Position numbers and translations under genes: made by a program | Assembly: GCA_041745535.1 (NCBI GenBank) | Contig: JBGTIS010000108.1 | Location: 1 to 36,129 of the forward strand | DNA from: JBGTIS01 sp041745535 | Lineage (GTDB): Bacteria > Bacteroidota > Bacteroidia > Cytophagales > Cyclobacteriaceae | Direction of reading: 5' to 3' | DNA: 36,129 nt | Part shown: positions 1-8,613 of the stretch, piece after piece | Numbering within the stretch: the stretch's first letter is position 1 | Layout: every line of letters starts with the position of its first letter | Notes under the pieces: model-generated | Told to the model about the DNA's origin: nothing | Database searches by the model: none | Seen by the model: only the letters and a program-made list of their open reading frames with translations

Positions 1-14
1 CACTAACTTCTAAT

Positions 15-809
15 TTATGCTGCTTGAAGCCTTAGTTTATTGATATTTTCAGGGATATGACGCTGACTCCATAACATAAACTTAGCCTCTTTAGTACGCA
101 ATGCTTCTAAATACTCTGGCCTTACTTCTTTTTCATCATTAATAATTGCCAAGCCTGTAACATGCTTACCAGTTAGTTGTTCCCTAACTTTCTTGATATC
201 CTCCCAGGCAAATAAAAAGTGTGGCAGATTCATACTATTTATGGTACTAAATGCTTTGATTACTAACTCTGTTTTTTTGTATGCTATTTGGAAGTCAAAA
301 GTAAATTCTAAACCTGTACTTCCTCTAGAAATAAAATGTGAAGTATAGATCAAATCTTGTTCATCCAAATAACCTTTTACATCTTCTGAAAAAACTGAAG
401 CAACATTGTGTTTGGACAAGAAACTTAAATTATTAATCTCTACAATAGCTGAAAGCAGATTGAACTTTTTTTGGGGAAAATTCTTTTCATTAGCCTCTAG
501 AAATAATTCGTTGTTTTCATTTTCCCAATGTACACCATAATTCAGAAGTATTTGCCTGAGGAACTCTTTCCGCTTAGGAGATCGCGAAAGAGACGCACCG
601 CTTAATTCCAGATTACGCAAAGTTTGTCCATCGTCAGAAAGTAATATATTCCCATTTTTATGTTTTGCATATAGATCAATACTATCATTATAAATGTCTA
701 ATAGCGGAGTAGTAATTTGAACCCAACCGCTCACTTCATCAGTCTGAACAATAGTTTTTTCCTTCAAAAAGGTGTAGTAGTCGTTAACCAATAATTCTAT
801 AGAGCTCAT
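15..809 (-). CDS. DUF1828/DUF1829 domain protein
   Basis: A 264-aa soluble protein with no signal peptide or membrane segment. The N-terminal half (about residues 1-120) matches my recollection of DUF1828, with the stretch LLSDDGQTLRNLELSG, and the C-terminal half (about 130-260) matches DUF1829. The two domains usually occur together. The molecular function is not established; such genes are often found in accessory or phage-linked loci. The ATG start at 809 overlaps the TGA of the upstream small gene by four bases (ATGA), so the two are probably translated together. Codon use looks like the rest of the window. I am confident it is a real gene but not of its role. Confidence 0.85.
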   Translation of the reverse strand: MSSIELLVNDYYTFLKEKTIVQTDEVSGWVQITTPLLDIYNDSIDLYAKHKNGNILLSDDGQTLRNLELSGASLSRSPKRKEFLRQILLNYGVHWENENNELFLEANEKNFPQKKFNLLSAIVEINNLSFLSKHNVASVFSEDVKGYLDEQDLIYTSHFISRGSTGLEFTFDFQIAYKKTELVIKAFSTINSMNLPHFLFAWEDIKKVREQLTGKHVTGLAIINDEKEVRPEYLEALRTKEAKFMLWSQRHIPENINKLRLQAA

Positions 810-997
810 AAGAAAGCATCTGTGAGTACGGTGATGTTTAATTGCGTTTGAACATTAATTCTTTTAAAGAACGCTGAAAGTGCATCAGAAATTTCCATAA
901 CAGAGCGGATATCCTTTATAGGAAAAGCATCTGCTGTTAGAGGAATAGCCCATGCCAAAGGTTGGTATCCCTCTACTACAAAGTGGATAAAGTACAT
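806..997 (-). CDS. Small hypothetical protein, coupled to DUF1828 gene
   Basis: A 63-aa protein starting with ATG at 997 and ending in TGA within the ATGA overlap with the DUF1828/DUF1829 gene. I see no transmembrane segment, cysteine motif or known family. The N-terminal half is hydrophobic-aromatic (MYFIHFVVEGYQPLAW) and the rest amphipathic. The overlap is the main evidence that it is translated. A partner role for the downstream protein, for example an antitoxin or chaperone-like protein, is only a guess from the coupling. Confidence 0.6.
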   Translation of the reverse strand: MYFIHFVVEGYQPLAWAIPLTADAFPIKDIRSVMEISDALSAFFKRINVQTQLNITVLTDAFL

Positions 998-1013
998 GAA
1001 CCTTTAAAGGAAA

Positions 1014-1045
1014 CAAAAAAAGGGAGAATTGCTTCCCCCTTTTCT
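1014..1045 (-). terminator. Probable intrinsic terminator after the cysteine-repeat lipoprotein
   Basis: Read on the minus strand, an A4G5 run and a CCCT7 run form a hairpin with a short loop (CAATT) and end in seven T residues. It lies 28 bases past the stop of the lipoprotein gene and before the 63-aa gene. The stem is imperfect (two extra G), so confidence is moderate. Confidence 0.5.
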
Positions 1046-1072
1046 TAACCAACTCTACATACAAAGTTGTTA

Positions 1073-2371
1073 TTAGATATCACCGGTAGAGCAGTTCCAG
1101 CCGCCTTTACCATCCGGATCGCAGTCGTGACCTTTGGCTTTGTCGTAGGTTACGCCGCAGGCTTTCTCCAGATTACTAATGGCTTCTTCCAGCGTGTTTC
1201 CACTGCTCTCACAATTGCCATTATCAGGATCGGGGTTGTTCCCTCCCGGATTATTACCACCGGGCTGATTGTCTTTACCGCCACTTTTTACTTTGCCGGT
1301 AGAGCAGATCCAGCCACCTTGGCCGTCCGGATCGCAGTCGTGGCCGTTACCTTTATCATAAGTTACGCCACATAACTGCTCCAGATTTTTTTTAGCTTCC
1401 TCTAAAGTGCTTCCGGTAGCTACACAGTTATCGGTATCTGGTTTCGGTTCATTGCCTGGTTTGGGGTCTTTGTCTGGCTTTGGCTCTTTGTCTGGTTTGG
1501 GGTCTTTGTCGGGGCCTGGGTTTGGTGAAGGATTACCCTCAAAAAAGGCTTTTAATTTTTCAGGATTACCATTTTCATCGTTTTTCAGCAGGTACCAGAT
1601 CATGCCCGCATCTGATACATCAGGTTTGTTAGCCACCATCATTCGCTCGTGGATCCATCGCAGATTATCGTCGTCATTTTTTCTTAGCCATTCCCACCGT
1701 TTCCAATCCACAAAAAATCCTTTATTCTGATCGCTGATCTGCACAAACTTAACACCGGTTTGTTTAATACCATCCGCGGTGCAGGAGCCATTGCTGGTAT
1801 AATCGTTATTAACTTCCGAATGTGAAATAACATATACATACTTGCGCTTTTCAGGATTGGAAAGCCGAATACCTTCACAGGCAACTCCCATAGGGCCGGC
1901 CACAATAAAATACAATGGATTTGATGCCGACGACTGATTAATAGCCGTGGCGATGCTTTGCTCTGCCCTTTTCGGGTCGTCGATAGCACTGATAAATAAA
2001 TTCTGATCAAAACCAAAACGAGTGGCACCCTCCAGGGTACTTTCTGTCATATCCTTTTTCTGATTGTCAGGCCCGTTGCCCCAAATATGAGAGTTATAAT
2101 CATAATGAACGAGCTGATTGCGCAAACCGGCATGTGCCATCATGGCCAGCCCAATGGGGGTCGCGCCAATATCGTCCCGGTCACTATAGTTCCCATCCGC
2201 GCTAATGGCAATCCGACCGGCAAAGTTGGCAGAAGCATTAGACAGCAGTCGTGCTTCTTCATTCAGCAATTCCACTTCCGGCGCGATGGAAGAATTAAGT
2301 TCTTGTTCCTGTTCACAACTGGTTACAGCAAACGCCGCAAAAAGTGATACGGCAAAAAATAACTTTTTCAT
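1073..2371 (-). CDS. Lipoprotein with nucleoside-hydrolase-like core and two four-cysteine repeats
   Basis: A 432-aa protein with a lipoprotein signal (cysteine at residue 19, FAVTSCEQEQE); acidic residues right after the cysteine resemble Bacteroidota surface-export signals. The core, residues about 45-280, contains GRIAISADGNYSDRDDIGAT followed by LVHYDYNSHIWG. The Asp-rich motif recalls the calcium-binding DxDxxxDD of nucleoside hydrolases, but the match is loose and the function is unproven. A Pro/Asp/Lys linker (about 283-313, repeats of PDKDPKP type) leads to two homologous modules of about 46 residues (about 314-359 and 385-432), each with four cysteines spaced alike and sharing CGVTYDK and GHDCDPDG. 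These may be disulfide-stapled binding modules. It appears to be a single-gene unit with its own terminator downstream. Confidence 0.85.
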   Translation of the reverse strand: MKKLFFAVSLFAAFAVTSCEQEQELNSSIAPEVELLNEEARLLSNASANFAGRIAISADGNYSDRDDIGATPIGLAMMAHAGLRNQLVHYDYNSHIWGNGPDNQKKDMTESTLEGATRFGFDQNLFISAIDDPKRAEQSIATAINQSSASNPLYFIVAGPMGVACEGIRLSNPEKRKYVYVISHSEVNNDYTSNGSCTADGIKQTGVKFVQISDQNKGFFVDWKRWEWLRKNDDDNLRWIHERMMVANKPDVSDAGMIWYLLKNDENGNPEKLKAFFEGNPSPNPGPDKDPKPDKEPKPDKDPKPGNEPKPDTDNCVATGSTLEEAKKNLEQLCGVTYDKGNGHDCDPDGQGGWICSTGKVKSGGKDNQPGGNNPGGNNPDPDNGNCESSGNTLEEAISNLEKACGVTYDKAKGHDCDPDGKGGWNCSTGDI

Positions 2372-3330
2372 TTAATCTGTTTTAGGATTTAAAATTATTA
2401 CTGGTTTATGTCGCAAACCATAAGCAGTGGTTTACCAGTAGAAGATCGGATGTTAAGGCAAAAAAGTAACAGACACACATTTTTCAGTTCGTGAGCCATG
2501 GCAGTATGCGACTGCCTGCACATCATGTTAATCCAGCATCTATACTTCCCTACGGTAGCAGGTTAATACAACCAGTAGCTGGCACTCAATGAAAAGCTCT
2601 TTTTATTCAAACAGAAACTTACTGAATACATATTTAACCAAACCTTCCGCGGCTTCTTAACTAAGGAAGAAAATCACATCACCTTCCATAACAGGTTCGT
2701 TTTTCTTACTCATTGGTAATTCAACACATTTTATGGTTATTGAGATAAACTTACTCAGCACCAAACATTTTTAGTACTATTAAAAGAAAGCTTTATTTCA
2801 ATAGCTATGCCGATCAGAAAAAAACAGGATATTCAGCGCTGGGTATGATCATTTAAATGCTCATTAGAATTTTTCTGGTATATTGCTTGTTTCACACTAT
2901 CAAATTGATTATCAGAATGATAATAAAATAAAATATAACACTAAAGGTAGGATATTTCGGAAAAAACTCTTATGGAGAAGTTTTTTTCGTGTATCAATTA
3001 CAGTTAAAAATTCATTTTCACTGTAAAAGCCAAATTATATTTTATCGTGTTTGCTTCTATTAATAGAGATTATTCCCATATACTGTTTACAAAAAAAATG
3101 TTCGTACCAAAAGCCCCCCTGAAAAACTAAACAGGTAACGGAGCATGCTATTAAAACTATGTTAAGCCTTGCCATTATTATTTACTTTTTATTAATATCA
3201 AAAAATGGCTAAACTCATTTACAGGCCATACTTTTGGTGTTTATAAATTCTTTGATGGCCAATTCTTTAAATTACAGCACAAAAATATTATCTTGTTATT
3301 CCTTCTTATTAACCTAACTGTATTTGCGCT
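2372..3330. other. Long AT-rich intergenic region between divergent genes
   Basis: 959 bases separate the divergent lipoprotein and metallophosphoesterase genes. I found no convincing reading frame, no tRNA and no clear riboswitch. Promoters of both flanking genes must lie here. The base TATTTG just before the metallophosphoesterase start resembles a -7 box but is too close to the ATG to serve it. Confidence 0.6.
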
Positions 3331-5217
3331 ATGAACAAGCTTTTTACATTCACCCTTTTCCTGTTAATTTCAGTCTACGGCTTTGGGCAGGAAACGGGAG
3401 CACCCCGCATTATGGTAGAATCCATACAAGGGCCTACTCCATGGACTTCGCTGGATGCTAATAACCAGGCAGCGACCTTTCAGTTTGCCATTGTTACCGA
3501 TCGTACCGGCGGACATCGCCCCGGCATATTTCCGATTGGTATCCAAAAGCTTAATTTGTTACAACCTGAATTTGTGCTCAGTGTGGGTGATATGATTGAA
3601 GGCTATACCCGGGATCAGGCTGAAATTGACCGGCAATGGGAAGAGTTTAACGGTTTTATTGACGAACTCACTGTCCCTTTCTTTTATGTACCGGGCAATC
3701 ATGACTACACCAACGAGGTATTGGCTGAAAAGTGGAAGGCGCTATTCGGTAAATCGTATTATCATTTTTTGTATAAAGATGTGTTATTCCTGTGCCTGAA
3801 CAGCGAAGACAACATGCGCGGTGCCGGCAAAGGTACCATTGATGATGCACAGTATGAATACGTAAAAAAAGTGCTGGACGAAAATAAAGAAGCGAAGTGG
3901 ACCCTGTTGTTTATGCATCAGCCCCTCTGGAACCAGCAGGATACCAAACGCTGGAAAGATGTGGAAACACTGCTGGCCGAACGGAAACATACTGTATTTG
4001 TAGGCCATAACCATACCTATGTGAAATACGAACGCAATAACGGAAAATATTTTGTGCTGGCTACCACTGGTGGTGGCAGCAAATTACGTGGTCCGCGCAT
4101 TGGTGAATTCGACCACGTGGTATGGGTTACCATGACCAACGAAGGACCTATCCTGGCCAACCTGCTGCTGGATGGCATCTGGGATGAGAACATTGTAACT
4201 GAGCAAATGGCTAAATTCGCGCATCCCCTGGTCGATCAGCCGGTGTTACAGATACAACCCATGACCTTGAGCGACAGCACATTTGACCATTACCAGACTG
4301 AGCTGAAAATTTCCAATACCAGCGATGTAAATATGAAGGTTGAACTGGCTTTTATGGCCAATACCAACCTGGTACCCGATGTAACCGCAAAAACCATCAC
4401 CATTGCTCCTAACAGTGTGGAAGAGTTGCCCCTCACCTTACAAGCCCTGACACCGGTTTCCACCGATAGCCTCCGGCCGCTTATCCTGAACAGTACCATC
4501 ACCTATCAGGATGAAGGACAACCCGATATCACCTACGATAATCAATATCGGTTATTGCCTGAATTTGCCACCGGGCTAAGGCCTGTGGAAACACCCGTGA
4601 AGGTAGATGGCAATCTGGACGACTGGGGTCAGCTGTCTTATGTCGTAAACAGCAAATCGTATGTGGTAAGTGATCCGTTTTCGCACGATGGTGATAAGGA
4701 TGTTTCCTTCCGGTTTGATATTAGCTACGATGATCAGAATTTGTACCTGGCGGCCCAGGTAACTGATGATGAACTGATGGTGGTAGCTGACAAACGGGCT
4801 TATCAGCAGGACGGCATCAGCTTTACACTGGATGCCCGGCCGGTACAGGAAAGTGTAATGGGAAAAGGTGGCGGACTGTTCAAAGAAATATTACTGATCG
4901 CCCAAAGTCCCGTAGCACCTGAGCAGGGTCACAATCTTTTCCGGGAGGAATCACTTCCGGAAGGCACACAGGCAGTTTGTGTACTCACAGAAGGTGGGTA
5001 TGTAGCTGAAGTGGCCATTCCCTTATCTTATATCAAAGCATTACAGGGCGACAACTGGCAGCAGATCCGCCTTAATGCCGGTGTTACCGACTTTGATCAG
5101 GATGGCAAATACCAGACTACCCTTACCTGGAAACCTGAGTGGGATGGTAAAGAAAATATCGTAGGCTCCGGAATATTATACAAAACACAACCCGGCCAGG
5201 TGGAGAGTGGAAAATAA
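3331..5217 (+). CDS. Secreted metallophosphoesterase with C-terminal sugar-binding-like domain
   Basis: A 628-aa exported protein with a Sec signal peptide (residues 1-20, cleavage after GFGQ). Residues about 50-280 are a calcineurin-like phosphoesterase: the dimetal motifs VTDRTGG (D57), VGDMIEG (D87), PGNHDYT (about 121-126) and VGHNHTY (about 224-229) are all present. Residues about 300-415 look like an Ig-like beta domain. Residues about 420-625, opening with VDGNLDDWG, match the CBM9/DOMON-like carbohydrate-binding fold found at the end of secreted Bacteroidota hydrolases. It probably hydrolyses phosphoesters in the periplasm or outside the cell; the substrate is unknown. It stands alone and converges on the bestrophin gene with 37 bases between. 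Confidence 0.9.
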   Translation: MNKLFTFTLFLLISVYGFGQETGAPRIMVESIQGPTPWTSLDANNQAATFQFAIVTDRTGGHRPGIFPIGIQKLNLLQPEFVLSVGDMIEGYTRDQAEIDRQWEEFNGFIDELTVPFFYVPGNHDYTNEVLAEKWKALFGKSYYHFLYKDVLFLCLNSEDNMRGAGKGTIDDAQYEYVKKVLDENKEAKWTLLFMHQPLWNQQDTKRWKDVETLLAERKHTVFVGHNHTYVKYERNNGKYFVLATTGGGSKLRGPRIGEFDHVVWVTMTNEGPILANLLLDGIWDENIVTEQMAKFAHPLVDQPVLQIQPMTLSDSTFDHYQTELKISNTSDVNMKVELAFMANTNLVPDVTAKTITIAPNSVEELPLTLQALTPVSTDSLRPLILNSTITYQDEGQPDITYDNQYRLLPEFATGLRPVETPVKVDGNLDDWGQLSYVVNSKSYVVSDPFSHDGDKDVSFRFDISYDDQNLYLAAQVTDDELMVVADKRAYQQDGISFTLDARPVQESVMGKGGGLFKEILLIAQSPVAPEQGHNLFREESLPEGTQAVCVLTEGGYVAEVAIPLSYIKALQGDNWQQIRLNAGVTDFDQDGKYQTTLTWKPEWDGKENIVGSGILYKTQPGQVESGK

Positions 5218-5254
5218 TATTGGACCAGACGGACGCTGCTCAGCCTTCTGGTGC

Positions 5255-6274
5255 TTACATCAGAATATTGTTTACAGGTTTAACAGGCTCAGGCAGGGTT
5301 TGTTCGTCCAGCATTTCACGCAGGTCTATTTCAATAGTTCTGCTTAAAGCAGCCATGGGAATATCGTTGGGAGTACCTTCGAAAGGATTTTCGGTGGCTT
5401 CCCCAATTTTTTCCATGGTATGGAACACCCAGTTTACCAGCACGCTAAAGGGAATGGTGAGCCAAACAAAATGCTCGCCCAGTTTCCCAAATTCCTGTAG
5501 CAAACCAAATGGCACCAGTATCACAAATATTTTTACAAAAAACAGGTTGATGGTAGCGAACTGCCGGGGATAGGGAAAGTTTTTAATGCGTTCGCATTTA
5601 CCCTGCTGCTCATAAAAATCTTTTAACATATTGGCCAGTTCCATATGTCTGAAATCTTCAATAAACCCCTTATCCAGCAGTTCTTTCAGTTCCTGCGATT
5701 GCAGACTAATAATTTGAGTAGCCCGGTTTTTCTTGCTTAAAATATAGGCTTTTTCTTCAGGAGATAAATAGCGACTGAGTTCCTCTTCCAGTTTGTTTTC
5801 ATGCTCAGGAATGCTGTAGTACTTACGATAGTCCGCATTATAACTTTTGGTTAGGTTTTCCCAGTTCCGGGCTTCCCGCAACTGAAAGCGCAAAGCCGTG
5901 AGCCAGGCTATGTGGCGGTAAATCAGACGGGTGTGAATTTCTTTTAGCGCACTTTCCGGTACCGGGTGGATAGCATGTTTGTTGGTGACAAAATCTCTCG
6001 CCATATTACCCCACGTTCTGCTGCCATTCACGATAGCGCCCCAAATTTGTCGGGCTTCCCAAAGTCGGCTGTAGGTAGCGTTGTTTTTAAATCCAACGAT
6101 AAAAGCTACTGCCGTACCAATTAAGGCAATGGGCAGCCAGGGAATGGACAACCATTTCCAGCCTAATAAAACATACAGCAAAGTAGGAATAGTAGCCACC
6201 ACCACCAGAAAAACAATATCCCGTCGTGTCCAGGTGAGTACTTCTTTTAAGGTGTAATTTCGTCCGGAATGCAT
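5255..6274 (-). CDS. Bestrophin-family (UPF0187) ion channel
   Basis: A 339-aa inner-membrane protein. Two membrane segments near the N-terminus (about residues 18-35 and 40-62) are followed by the diagnostic FKNNATYSRLWEARQIWGA stretch, typical of bacterial bestrophin-like channels; another hydrophobic pair lies at about 230-290 (INLFFVKIFVILVPFGLL). Length fits the family. Known bacterial members form pentameric ion channels. The gene is monocistronic on the minus strand, with its start ATG at 6274. Confidence 0.92.
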   Translation of the reverse strand: MHSGRNYTLKEVLTWTRRDIVFLVVVATIPTLLYVLLGWKWLSIPWLPIALIGTAVAFIVGFKNNATYSRLWEARQIWGAIVNGSRTWGNMARDFVTNKHAIHPVPESALKEIHTRLIYRHIAWLTALRFQLREARNWENLTKSYNADYRKYYSIPEHENKLEEELSRYLSPEEKAYILSKKNRATQIISLQSQELKELLDKGFIEDFRHMELANMLKDFYEQQGKCERIKNFPYPRQFATINLFFVKIFVILVPFGLLQEFGKLGEHFVWLTIPFSVLVNWVFHTMEKIGEATENPFEGTPNDIPMAALSRTIEIDLREMLDEQTLPEPVKPVNNILM

Positions 6275-6413
6275 AAGGTCAGATTTGTGTATTTCCTGAA
6301 ATTAAATAATATTCATCAATGCTACCGCATTTCAGCCTGATAATTCATTTTGGCAGCCCCTAACCGATACGCTATTATGAGTGATTCATATTTTGATCAA
6401 CAATAGCATGCTC

Positions 6414-6938
6414 CTATTTTCTGATCGAAGCAGCGTAAATTTGTCCGTTTCCATATACAGAAGGTCGTTGACCCAGCCTGGATATTTTTGTATATCCCAA
6501 TTTCAGAAATAGCGCGGATAACTTGGTGTAGTTAATGGGATAAGGTACCCATGGGTTTGGCCAGGTCCTGTCATATTCTACAATCAGAAACTGATGAACT
6601 GGATTTAAGTAAGACTGGATTTTTTGAATAAAACCGCGTTTGTTAAACACATAATGCAGCGAATTGGCCATTAGTATACCATCCAGCTGGTGAAAAGGCC
6701 AGGTATCTTTTTGGAAATTTAGCTGATGGGGTATTACCTGAACAGAATCAGGTTTGGGAAGATGTTCCAATACTGCCTGATTGGAATCCACGGCGTAAAT
6801 CACGCTATCTGCAGGCAGCAACTGGGCCAGGGCATGCGTGAACAGGCCCGTACCACAACCCAGATCTGCCCAACGGACCGCACCACTAAAAACAGATTTT
6901 TCTTTATCGATCAACTGAATGGCCTGGTCAAGATTCAT
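6414..6938 (-). CDS. Class I SAM-dependent methyltransferase
   Basis: A 174-aa cytosolic protein. Motif I for S-adenosylmethionine binding is WADLGCGTGLFTHAL (about residues 23-37), followed by the acidic strand end YAVDSN (motif II) and ILMANSLHYV (motif IV region). It resembles the UbiE/ArsM-type Methyltransf_11/25 fold but is short, with little room for a substrate domain. No neighbour identifies the substrate. The ATG at 6938 gives a start that keeps a short helix before motif I. Confidence 0.85.
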   Translation of the reverse strand: MNLDQAIQLIDKEKSVFSGAVRWADLGCGTGLFTHALAQLLPADSVIYAVDSNQAVLEHLPKPDSVQVIPHQLNFQKDTWPFHQLDGILMANSLHYVFNKRGFIQKIQSYLNPVHQFLIVEYDRTWPNPWVPYPINYTKLSALFLKLGYTKISRLGQRPSVYGNGQIYAASIRK

Positions 6939-7047
6939 CCTGTTAATTATTATGCTATTAATTGCGTATACTCAATTCCCACCTGCTATTTTAATAAAAT
7001 ATGCCTGAAATTTACAGGCACTACAGGATAAAGATTGGGGTCTTAGG

Positions 7048-7566
7048 TCACTTTTCTGGTGCTTGAATAATTTTTTTGCCAGTTCCCAGCCACAGCAGGC
7101 CATCCAGAATCAGTCTGTCCTGTATTTTGTTACCAAAGGTACGAGAAAGTTCTTTATTGGTATTGTGTTCGTAATCAATGTCATTATGTCCCATATTCAC
7201 ATACAGCATTTTGAAATGGGTGTTGGTCCATACAACTGGATAATAGCCACTGTGCCATATTTCATCAGGTTTGGGGCCGGTGCCTAGTGGAAAACTACTT
7301 GTATCAATAGATATCAGAATTTTAATAGCAGGGTTATTTGTCAGATCATTTTCCCACCGGTACCATTCATTCGGCGATGAGCGAAAGGTTTTGGGTAAAT
7401 GCCGGGTAGCCGGATGCTTCCTGTCTTCCACCCGCAATACAGCCGAAGTAGGCCGCCAGGTATTACTTTTATACTGGCCTGCCCCCAGAAACTGATGATG
7501 ATACCAATCCCAGTTCTGTGGATACGCAGTGTGGCAAGTGATTTTTTGAAGAGAGTTTGAATCAGA
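7048..7566 (-). pseudogene. 5'-truncated ThuA-like (trehalose utilisation domain) remnant
   Basis: The open frame runs from just after a TAA at 7569-7567 to the stop at 7048. Its residues YPQNWDWYHHQFLGAGQYKS, RKHPATRHLP and MGHNDIDYE are typical of the C-terminal half of ThuA-domain proteins, where full members carry about 80-100 further residues ahead. Here that half is absent: the frame is closed upstream and lgt ends at 7583. The only in-frame start-like codon is a TTG at 7437, inside the conserved region. I call it a truncated pseudogene; a short alternative product cannot be excluded. It would be co-transcribed with the sigma factor/lgt operon. Confidence 0.7.
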
Positions 7567-7582
7567 TTAATTTTTTTTATCA

Positions 7583-8431
7583 TCATTTTACTTTCTGGTG
7601 GTCTGATTGGCCCATCACCCTGTATTGACTCAGAATCATCATAAATAAGCCGATAAATATAAAAGGAATACTCAAAATTTGCCCCATATTGATAGGTAAA
7701 CTTTCTTCAAAAGGTTCTTGGTTAATCTTAAAAAATTCAACCACAAACCTAAAGCTAAACAGAAGCACCAGGAATACGCCAAATGTAAAGCCGGGTTTGT
7801 CAAAAAATTTTCTTTTCTGCCATAGGACGAACAATATGATAAAAAGCACCATACAACCTATCGATTCATATAGCTGGGCCGGATGCCTTGGGATATGATC
7901 TACCTGAATAAATACAAAAGCCCAGGCTACCTGAGCGGGAATGCCAATTATTTCCGAGTTCATCAGGTTTCCAAGCCTGATGAAACTTCCGCACAGTGCA
8001 GCCACCACCACAAGCCTGTCTAATATCCACAGATAGTTAGCTTTATATTTCCGACGGTAAAGCCACAATCCTAGCAGAATGCCCATAGCCCCACCGTGGC
8101 TTGCCAGTCCCTGCAAGCCTGTAAACTGAAATTCAGGCTCTAACTGAATCGGCAAAATCTCCTCCGGATGTTGCAGGTAATAGAGCGGATCGTAGAATAC
8201 AATATGACCCAATCGCGCACCCAGAATGGCACCAATAATGATATAAATGGCTAAGGTATCTACTTCTTTCATTTCTTTCCCTTCTTTCCGATAGATGTAA
8301 TACATGATCTGATAACTGCAAAGTATACCCAATGCCCACAGCAAGCCATACCATCGAAGGAAAGGAACCGATGGGAAGATTTCAGGGTTAACATCCCAGA
8401 TAATGTAAGAAAGATAAACGACCCAATTCAT
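7583..8431 (-). CDS. lgt: Prolipoprotein diacylglyceryl transferase
   Basis: A 282-aa integral membrane enzyme that moves diacylglycerol from phosphatidylglycerol to the lipobox cysteine of prolipoproteins. It has the family's order of motifs: a periplasmic start NPEIFPSVPFLRWYGLLWA, GARLGHIVFYDP, the HGG segment in LASHGGAMGILLG, the signature FIRLGNLMNSEIIG with the essential Arg, HPAQLYE, and FRFVVEFFK with the second essential Arg. About seven membrane segments. I choose the ATG at 8431 rather than a GTG at 8464 because 8431 overlaps the upstream stop as ATGA and fits family length. It is the third gene of a sigma-factor operon. Confidence 0.93.
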   Translation of the reverse strand: MNWVVYLSYIIWDVNPEIFPSVPFLRWYGLLWALGILCSYQIMYYIYRKEGKEMKEVDTLAIYIIIGAILGARLGHIVFYDPLYYLQHPEEILPIQLEPEFQFTGLQGLASHGGAMGILLGLWLYRRKYKANYLWILDRLVVVAALCGSFIRLGNLMNSEIIGIPAQVAWAFVFIQVDHIPRHPAQLYESIGCMVLFIILFVLWQKRKFFDKPGFTFGVFLVLLFSFRFVVEFFKINQEPFEESLPINMGQILSIPFIFIGLFMMILSQYRVMGQSDHQKVK

Positions 8432-8613
8432 CCGCCCTGACAACAAATAACCAGCAACAGACACATGCCAATATTAATCCAAACCCGCATGGGGCTATAG
8501 ACCGTTGCTTCATGCTCTTCTAATATCGTCAGCATCCATTTGGAGTTGATTCTATTGGCGGAACTCTCCAGTTTATATAACTTCCAGGCTGGTTTTAGTT
8601 TATCTAAGGTCAT
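8428..8613 (-). CDS. Small single-span membrane protein coupled to ECF sigma factor
   Basis: A 61-aa protein: an amphipathic N-terminal part (MTLDKLKPAWKLYKLESSAN) and one C-terminal membrane segment (about residues 43-58) ending in CCQGG. It overlaps the sigma-factor gene by 14 bases and lgt by four (ATGA), so all three are translationally linked. Bacteroidota ECF operons often carry a short protein starting M-x-L-x-x-LKxxW after the sigma factor; by position it may be an anti-sigma or sigma-tethering protein. This is inference: no ZAS-type zinc motif is present. Confidence 0.75.
   Translation of the reverse strand: MTLDKLKPAWKLYKLESSANRINSKWMLTILEEHEATVYSPMRVWINIGMCLLLVICCQGG

Noticed and set aside
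1067..1730. Plus-strand frames across the 3' part of the cysteine-repeat lipoprotein
   Set aside because: They are shadows of the repetitive Pro/Asp/Lys and four-cysteine coding sequence on the minus strand.
2541..2600. TTCCCTACGG segment resembling the complement of the 3' end of a TPP riboswitch
   Set aside because: The CTGAGA box and the first stem are not found at the right distance, and the downstream lipoprotein has no thiamine link.
7341..7586. 81-codon frame overlapping the ThuA remnant in another frame
   Set aside because: It overlaps the motif-bearing ThuA frame and does not encode the missing N-terminal half.
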